From Bolinopsis microptera (lineage: Eukaryota; Ctenophora; Tentaculata; Lobata; Bolinopsidae), in the NCBI RefSeq assembly GCF_026151205.1, contig NC_087072.1, forward strand, positions 8,170,084 through 8,234,083: a DNA stretch of 64,000 nt, written 5' to 3'. How positions within the stretch are numbered: position 1 is the first letter of the stretch; every line of letters begins with the position of its first letter. Positions 47,001-64,000 of this stretch are shown here, piece after piece. Below the pieces are notes generated by a model. That model worked only from the letters and a program-made list of their open reading frames with translations. It made no database searches and was not told the origin of the DNA. The translations under genes and the position numbers were made by a program.

Positions 47001-50000
47001 ATTGTTCAAATTTACGTCAGCATGCAGGTGCAACCTCATAGAAAATGGGAGAATAAAATACTCAAATGCATTGTGATGACCTGGAGTGCACGACTCTTTA
47101 ATACAACTCTTTTATTACTTATTGTATCATTATTTTTATACGTTTGGTGAATTGTTACTGCGTAAGATGATGCTGAAAACACTTGCTCTGACTCTGGTTC
47201 TTTTGGTCGTGTGCAATGGTAGAAACTTAATCCGAGAGGAGCGCCAGGCCCGGCTAAGGAAGAAGAGTTTTCCAGTTTTCTCACCAAATATGAGGAGTGT
47301 TAGCCCTGGTACAGGTAGCCCTGTCTCTGAATACATGTCAGGTCCGAGTGAGGGACCTAGCGAGGGTCCTAGCGAGGGTCCTTGGGAGGTTGAGAGGCCT
47401 ATAGGAGAATCTACTTTCAATAAAGTGGCTCAACAGATTAGCTCCGTGGTTGTTGGAGTGTGGAAGAATACAATTACCTGGAAGACTGACAATGTTGGGG
47501 AAAGAGACTTGAATTTTTAGACCAATGCAGCTTGAAGAATGAGATTTCCAGAGAAAAGATTTGGCTATAATATGCAATGTACCGAGGAATATTTGATAAT
47601 TTGTAATAATATGCTAAATTTACTGGGTCTGTGTACTAACCGCGAACTTTCAAATTTATTCTCTGTGATATTTATAAACCGGCACAATGCACATGTATAT
47701 TGGTAATTATTTGTTTAGCAATCGAAAGTGTAGTTTTTTGTTTAAATCATTTTTCGTTATTAGCACTATTTTGTGTATCAATTTTATTTACGACGTTAGA
47801 CTGGTATGTAAAAATGAGTACCATAGCACAGAATAATCTGTCACGATAAAAATGATATAATGAAAAAAATGATCGAATCCTGCCTCCGTACAAAAAGGTG
47901 TCAAAACCAATTCCCATCTGCAAATGTTTCTGTTTCCCATACAGAACAGTATATAAATTCAAGATAATTTAAATTTTAGAAACTGAAGGAAGACGAACGC
48001 AACGCAAGGAAACGTGCGGCCCAAGAAGCAAAGGAACAACGGAAAAACACAATATTACTCGAGGCCTTTCGACTGAGGAATCTTAATCTATTTTTACCAG
48101 GTTAAAGATGTTCTATATTTCCTTCAGTTGAAACTTCACCAGAGATTAAATGTTTACTATTCAAAAATATTGACAATTAAATGTTCGGAAACTAGAATTC
48201 TATTAATTATCCTAATTAATTCTATTAATTACCCTAATTATTGTCCTAATCCACAATCTAATTTTTCTTTTGACACTCGTTAGAGAAGATCATGGGACGT
48301 CTCTAAAAATAGCGACCAGATCAGATTGTAGCAAACAAACACAACTGATTGAACTGTTTGAATTTGATTCTAACTCTAATTCTAACTTCAGAGGAGGATG
48401 ACGAGGAAACAGCAGAGGAGCGGGACGCGCGCCTCCTGGACAGTTTGAAATGCACGTCACACGGTCACGTGACCCTTAACGAGGAGGGACAGTTAGTCTG
48501 GCCTGTCAGACTCCTGTACCCTGAGCACGCCACCAGTGACGTCATCCGGCAGTTCTCGGAGGTACGTGTTGTCAGGTTACTGTGTCTCATGTCTGGGTTC
48601 ACTTGGTTCATTACTAATCATGACATTTTTGAGAGGTAATAAGGATTACTGGGCAGATATTTCGGGGTGTTTCAACAATTATTTTAAATGAGAAAGCAGT
48701 CTGACGACGGAAAGCAATCATAATCTGTAGACCTATTTTAGAACAGCCACTAGATGACACTTAAGATAGAAGATGTCTTATGTTATAAATAGTAACAGTG
48801 CTGACTGCTGATACTGTTTAACTAGCTGTTTATTCAAATATTCACCGTCTGCCCTGGTGGGTGACATATTAAATGCTTCAATTCGAATCTGTTCCTCAGA
48901 TTGTCGACATAAATAACTAGAATATCTGATACATAAAGAACAAGGTTTTAGAGCCTTAACCCCGTGCATAGCGCACTTAGTATAATGTATTCGTCGTTTC
49001 AATTGTGAAGATAACAACTAGAACTACAGAAGAGAAATAAAATTTACACCTTTTTAGTTAACATCATGTATATTTTAGAGCAATATCTGCCGTTTTCTGA
49101 CTAAAGTGTTTAAATACCACTCAAAGATCTGAAGTTTTCAAGCACTTTTGACGAATTATGACACATTGTGGCATTTTAAGCGGTTTCTAAAGGGGGTTTC
49201 TGAGGGCCAGTGATTGGTTCTAATGATGTTGAAGGTTTTCAGAGATATTTCTTGACCCAAAAAAGAAATTTGGGTTTTAAAGAATTCAAAATTTCAAAAA
49301 TGGTCTTTAAGCACGTTTGTCAGAAAACGGCAGATATGTAAAAGATGTCACATATCCCCGTACTCCCCAGGTAAATAGTTTATCAGACCATCTGTCCTAC
49401 ATGTTCCCGCCTGGTGGTGACAGCCCGGAATGGGACCCTGACAGAGAATACACGCTTCCTAAACTGTGTGCTATTTACCACGCTGGTTAGTCACGCCCCC
49501 CCCCCCCCCAGTCACACTTGTTTATTGTTTATTTAGTTCTCACCGAGACATAGTTTTCTAGTGGCACTAACAGTGGCCTGGAAAACATCATACCGCATGT
49601 ATAAAGTTGTTGAAAAGACCATACCGTACTATTTTGGGTATCTTTTTATTCTTGAACAGTTGAACGAATAAGAATAGTAATTCAAGTTTTTAAAGGACCA
49701 GTTAACTGAAAAAAAAGTTATCCTCATATTTTGACAGATTGTGACAAATAGCAAACTAAGCAACGAGTCGAAATTCCTAAATCTCTAACTGCTCTCTAAC
49801 GCGTGTAAATAGCGTTTGTATTATTTTGGCGATGACGTCATAAAGTCCCTCCCGCGCGCAGAAGAGCTCGTGAGACTGTATTTTACAGGTAGAAAATGGA
49901 CATAATACAATCTTTTCCCCCAAATAACTCGAAAAGTAAGTAATTTAGGGTACATGTTGCTTCATAAGTTGTATATAAACATGGCCATTCTGCACAATTT

Positions 50001-51936
50001 GCACACATTCAAAAACATTTAGGGCCTTCATAGCCCAAGTTACCAGATACCCATAGTTTTGTATGATTTCTGGAACCAAAAATCAGTTTTTCGCCAATAA
50101 ATGAAAAAGTAAGCACTTTAAGGCATATGTTTGTTCGTAAGTCATATATTAATATGCTAATTGCGGTTCTTTTGCACCCTGTCTAAAGACTCTATCACGA
50201 TCCTATCGAAAATGGGCTCAGCACCACGCCCAAAATGGTTTTTGGCGAATTTCTCGAAAAGTAAGGATTTTAGGCCATGTGTTGCTCAATAAATCCTATA
50301 TAAACATGCATATGCGGCTTCGTTTAAGCCTATTTTGAAGCCTCTACGACCTTCAGAAGCAAGGGGTCGGTTACGTTATTGGGTCAATATGGGCGTGGCC
50401 CTCCTGGGTTATCTCCACGGTCAAAAAAATGTCTCCAAACGAAAATCGTTTATTCATACCCTTAGGAAGGTCTGTGCAAAGTTTCGAGAGTATTTGAACA
50501 TTTGCAGGTTCATTTCCATAAATGTCCATAAATGACTGGAGTACACAACTTAAGAGTTAACTTTAGAGAAACTCATAAGTCATTTATCTCAAATTAAGCT
50601 GTTAGTGTCCATGATCAACCTGTGGCGACAATGTTTTACTTGAAATGTAAAAATCAGGAGTAATATAAAAAGTGTATTTTTAGATTAAAGTGCTAGCTCA
50701 TAGTTTTAGAATTGTATAGATTATAACGTCGGTCGTTTAGCCATCTAACAATCGATCGTGCCGTAATATATGGCCAGAGAATAATAGGGTCTTGGAAATT
50801 CTATAATTGTTCAGTGGGTCGATTGACTGAACAGTGAACACGTTTGCACTTGGTATTTAAACTTACCAGTAGTTTATTTATGTTATGTACCGATGATAAT
50901 GCAATTAGGATAACAACTAGGTAAGCCGTAAGTCTAATTCAAAACACACTGCACACCGTACACTCCGAACAGTATTACTGTTTGGTAGACCCGAGACCGG
51001 GTATTTTGGCGGGAATTCTGTTCCCACGGCACTGTTCTGATAGAAGCTACTTCTACTAATAGTCCCTTCTACTATAATGGTCCCAGAGGAACGGCCGTAA
51101 AGTAGCCAGACTTCTTGTCTCCTGTACTGGCTGACACATGCGGATTAAAGTTATAATTTTCGCTATGCTATAAATATAATTGCTCTCGGAATTGAACAAA
51201 CTCCTACTTATCTAGATCCTTTCTAAATTCGTTAGAGTTTCATGGACAAAAATAATCGGTACAGTCTCCCTAGCTGCTTGTGTAATTAAGCAATGAAAGC
51301 AATCCAAAATTATCACATATGACATAAGTTGTTATAGCAGAAACTTTCTAACCGTACATTCACCCGCCACTGTTCAAGAACCTATATCACTGTTTAAAAT
51401 CAAGACGTGAGCACTGTACATCCAATCAGCTATTCCTTTACTTAGAATGATAGCCAAAACTATAAGGATTTTGGAGAACTAGGGTAATAGTCATAATTCT
51501 AAAATTTGAGTGAGTTACATGTGTTTTATTGACGATGATAAACATTTGTAATGTAAATTACGCTATGCAAGCGCGCACTGAGGGACTTTATGACGTCACG
51601 AGGCCACAGCTTATTATTGCAATAACACGCGTTACACGTACGATAGAGAGTTGGTTCTTTCGGCGATACGATTCTTTACCAGTTTGTCACAGCTGATTTA
51701 AATCTTAGCCAAATTGGAGACTACAAATTTTTCAGTTAACTGGTCCTTTAAAGAAGATTACTATAATGAACTGGCTATTTTCACCAGGAAATGACAGAGT
51801 GGAAATGGACAAGGAAACAAGCCTACTGGAGCTACTGACAAAACACAACATTCAGATAATCACTGGAGTGCCTACATTCGAGATCTACGTCAAGGGTTCG
51901 GACTCTTACACTAAGAACGTTTTGTCAGGCAGCTGA
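44064..51936 (+). CDS. TTC4: TTC4, tetratricopeptide repeat co-chaperone (9 exons)
   Basis: TTC4/Cns1 is an HSP90- and HSP70-binding TPR co-chaperone. Exons 44064-44231, 44385-44532 (start could be 44376), 44802-44892, 45510-45601, 45965-46059, 47980-48100, 48392-48561, 49371-49485 and 51788-51936 join in phase to a 382-residue protein, against about 387 in human. Matches in order: DWEKEMDMHPLFM near the N-terminus; YKDDGNVEYKKGTKEGFIKA and EGLKKNC; LYCNRAAAQFSIGNYR (first TPR pair); ATQDCEKALEQNPTYVKAI; AIAWCDKALAID (third TPR); a basic helix KLKEDERNARKRAAQEAKEQ; then the C-terminal wheel domain with GQLVWPVRLLYPEHATSDVI and GVPTFEIYV. The ATG is the first in the exon after a TTTAG acceptor. 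Introns carry a secreted-peptide gene, a foldback MITE 33 bp before exon 8, a TTAA element, and an unassigned stretch at 45043-45480. Confidence 0.92.
47167..47520 (+). CDS. Small secreted protein of unknown family, nested in a TTC4 intron
   Basis: A 117-residue frame starting at tandem ATGs (47167, 47170). The first 19 residues, MMLKTLALTLVLLVVCNG followed by R, form a textbook signal peptide with a likely cut after CNG. The mature part begins with a basic stretch (RNLIREERQARLRKKS) containing dibasic or furin-like sites, then a GPSE repeat (three units, 9-12 bp each in DNA), and ends QQISSVVVGVWKN...DLNF. No cysteines follow the signal peptide. It could be a peptide precursor or a secreted structural protein. 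It lies on the same strand as TTC4 between exons 5 and 6, so it needs its own promoter. I recognise no homologue; the minus-strand frames here are shadows. Confidence 0.5.
   Translation: MMLKTLALTLVLLVVCNGRNLIREERQARLRKKSFPVFSPNMRSVSPGTGSPVSEYMSGPSEGPSEGPSEGPWEVERPIGESTFNKVAQQISSVVVGVWKNTITWKTDNVGERDLNF
49083..49337 (+). repeat. Palindromic MITE, 255 bp, copy 1
   Basis: Ends ATATCTGCCGTTTTCTGAC and its complement, as the longest part of an inverted repeat of about 30 bp; the inside shares GGGCCAGTGATTGGTTCTAA with the copy at 59367-59611, in opposite orientation. It lies 33 bp before TTC4 exon 8. No clear target duplication. Confidence 0.75.
49694..51747. mobile_element. TTAA-flanked DNA element with about 190-bp terminal inverted repeats
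   Basis: The two ends start AGGACCAGTTAACTGAAAAA in inverted orientation, and similarity continues patchily through TGACAAA, AACGCGTGT and GACGTCATAAAGTCCCTC, roughly 190 bp inward. TTAA flanks both sides (49690-49693, 51748-51751). It sits in the last TTC4 intron. Inside, at about 49917, 50092 and 50244, a unit of about 165 bp is repeated three times in diverged form (core AAAAGTAAG...TTTAGG...CATGTTGCT). No transposase found; like the element at 38.5 kb it begins AGR after TTAA, suggesting the same Kolobok-like class. Confidence 0.75.
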
Positions 51937-52586
51937 TGATTGGAACTTCATGAGAATTCTTTGTAGCTTAAGTTATTTTTTCTAATAGTTTGTTTAAAAT
52001 GTAAAGGGATAAATAATTTGATTGCGAAATGTATGGGATAAATTATTTGGCTGTGAAACAACAAATGGCCTTTCCAATGCGAAGTGTTGTTATGATAACT
52101 CTTGAATCAGATCAACCAAAATAATTAAAATCTTATTTTAATACACAGTATTGATTGTTTGACTGTTTTTAGGCCAGGTTTCTGCTACTATTTGACGAAA
52201 GATTATGTTCAATGTAAACTGATTCTGTACGAAATTTTAGTTTTTACAGATGTTTTTAAGACTCGTTAATTACTTCATTAACTAATTATGTAACTATGGA
52301 AACTATTTTTCCAATCCTCGACCCTGGTGTCCTAGTGAGGAGTTGTTCACATTCCAACAAATTTTATAACGTTACTTGATAAAGTGCACATTTACTACCA
52401 CTCCATCTCTGTACAACATGGACAGCCAGATTAATGGCTAAAATTGGTCACTGCCAGAAATGTTCAAGTGTAAAACTGCTGTAGGTTAAGAAGATGATGT
52501 AACACAAATCAGCATAATAGAAGAAGAAGAAGAAGAAGAAGAAAACAGAGCAGTGTGTAGTGAACGTTTCTCCCAGCCCTCTTCCG
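51937..52586 (+). promoter_or_regulatory. TTC4-CHK1 intergenic region
   Basis: 650 bp between the TTC4 stop and the CHK1 ATG on the same strand. It holds a (GAA) run at 52522-52543, probably in the CHK1 5' UTR. No further gene. Confidence 0.4.
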
Positions 52587-62727
<10,141 letters not shown>

Positions 62728-64000
62728 ATTTATGTATGATTATGGAAGCTAAGGGACCTGGGACATATTGTTTGAACAAACCATATCATTGATATAGACG
62801 GTTGTTTAATGAACTTATTTTTATAATTGGAAACGATTAAATATTGGAAATGTTGCTCAATTGAGTTGTAATTATTTGATTTGGTATCTTTTTTTTCTTG
62901 CTCTATATTATATGTTTGATATCGTAAGTTAATATCTTTTTCCCTGACTGAGCAAGAATATTTTAAAACTTTAATTATATTTCATCTCTTTTATCTACTA
63001 TCAAATGACCAATGTAAAACTTGAATTTTTATTATTTGACAATTTCCACAAAAACGTGTCCATCCGTTGGTATCGTTACTATGATCACGCTGAAGTCTAT
63101 TTCTGCTCCATAACATCGTGGTGGGAGAGGTATGAATGTTGCTATAGAAAAGTTCCCGCGGTAAAGTTAATCTTGGAGAAACCATGTGTTCTAAGTGTAC
63201 GGACGCCAACTCCAAACGCATCGGGAGTGTTAAAACTGCAATTTTGCGCACGCACCGGCAGATCCGTCGCCGCGCGCTTGAGTACTCTTAGTTTTAAATC
63301 CGGAAACGGAACCACTTGGGGCTATCCGCTGGAAAATTGATGGCACAGACAAAGATAGAACGCTTGTTCTGCTGTTGTACGGCCCCACATGACATCGTTC
63401 TAAACTACGCAGGGTAGCTGCCAGGAGTAGGGGATCCAACTTCCTCGGATAAAACCGCGTGAATTTGTGTGCTTTCCGATGCTGACATTTTTGGGTTGAC
63501 ATAGCAAAGTTGTGATAGCGTGCGCGCGTGACCAAAATTCCCTTCCAAATCCCATTGTTTCAGCGGGTGTGCTTGGTTTTTCGAATTCAGAGTTGGGACT
63601 TACGGAGAAAGTAAGCAATAAGACAACAAATTGACAAAGCATAATTTAATGATGAAATATCATTAGATACATAGTACATTCGTTCTTAATTAGAAAAGCA
63701 ACTCGTCCTAATGAAACGCTGTTTAGATTGGGTTGGTACTGTGATTGTGTTCTACGACACCTGATCCAGATGTTAGATATCAGAGTAATGGTAAAGTACT
63801 TACTTTAAAGTAATGGTGAAGAACTAAAAACTTTTAACAAATTAAACAAAGACGGCACACAAGTTGCAGCTTACCCTATCTGCCTCTGTTGGAAAATAAC
63901 AATTTTGATTGGTTAAAAAACAATAAAATATTATCAAATATAATTTGTTAAAAGAGTCGAGTGTTCGAAGGATGTTTACTGTTTAGTTGCCGCCAGTTTG
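62728..64000. other. CHK1 3' flank and unannotated right end
   Basis: ATTAAA at about 62836 may be the CHK1 polyadenylation signal. From about 63140 to 63560 the sequence is richer in GC and CpG (GCGCACGC, CCGCGCGC), as around a promoter, but the frames there (63005-63340 plus, 63230-63535 minus) show nothing I recognise. The last 450 bp is AT-rich and featureless. Confidence 0.35.

Noticed and set aside
63005-63535. Overlapping frames on both strands near the right edge
   Set aside because: No recognisable domain in either; they coincide with a locally CpG-rich patch where stops are fewer.

Overview
The window looks like nuclear DNA of an invertebrate animal: AT-rich, GT-AG introns, intron-rich genes with animal-specific products (TRAK/Milton, CHK1, a class A GPCR) and a dense load of transposons. 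I cannot name the species; the mix of L2/CR1-like LINEs, TTAA-targeting elements, a MULE and a THAP/P2X7-like gene would fit a cnidarian-grade genome, but this is inference.

Layout. 0-3.5 kb: a small inverted-repeat element and a 5'-truncated L2/CR1-like LINE. 3.6-4.8 kb: two compact single-exon genes on the + strand, an SSAT-like GNAT acetyltransferase and the mitochondrial ribosome-rescue hydrolase MRPL58/ICT1. 5.2-9.6 kb: a heavily decayed LINE with zinc-knuckle, endonuclease and RT remnants. 10.1-33.8 kb: a TRAK (Milton) kinesin-adaptor gene in about 16 exons, with two alternative 5' exon sets that join the same third exon in the same phase. Its introns hold a 3.6-kb dispersed repeat with a nested 1.8-kb polypyrimidine insert, a minisatellite built from splice-donor sequence, and a 1.64-kb MULE with 9-bp target duplications. 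Single-base frame breaks in the 29.2-32.1 kb exons suggest sequence error or a decaying copy.

33.9-42.6 kb is a repeat island: three LINE fragments, a 729-bp near-perfect palindrome flanked by TTAA, and directly next to it a 1.65-kb TTAA-flanked element carrying a THAP-like gene fused to a P2X7-C-terminus-like domain. 42.6-43.6 kb: an intronless GPCR on the minus strand, divergent from TTC4 (44.1-51.9 kb, nine exons, reading frame intact, 382 aa predicted). One TTC4 intron contains an unrecognised 117-aa secreted-protein gene, and another a 2-kb TTAA element with long terminal inverted repeats. 52.6-62.7 kb: CHK1 (eight exons, 453 aa predicted, reading frame intact), whose introns hold a 14-copy VNTR, an inverted second copy of the 21-25 kb dispersed repeat (here with two GAA-loop GC-rich hairpins), a tRNA-derived SINE and several foldback repeats. 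62.7-64 kb holds no gene I can support.

How the genes relate: TRAK (mitochondrial transport), MRPL58 (mitoribosome rescue), TTC4 (HSP90/HSP70 co-chaperone) and CHK1 (DNA-damage checkpoint) are housekeeping neighbours, not an evident pathway. What is unusual here is the mobile-element architecture.
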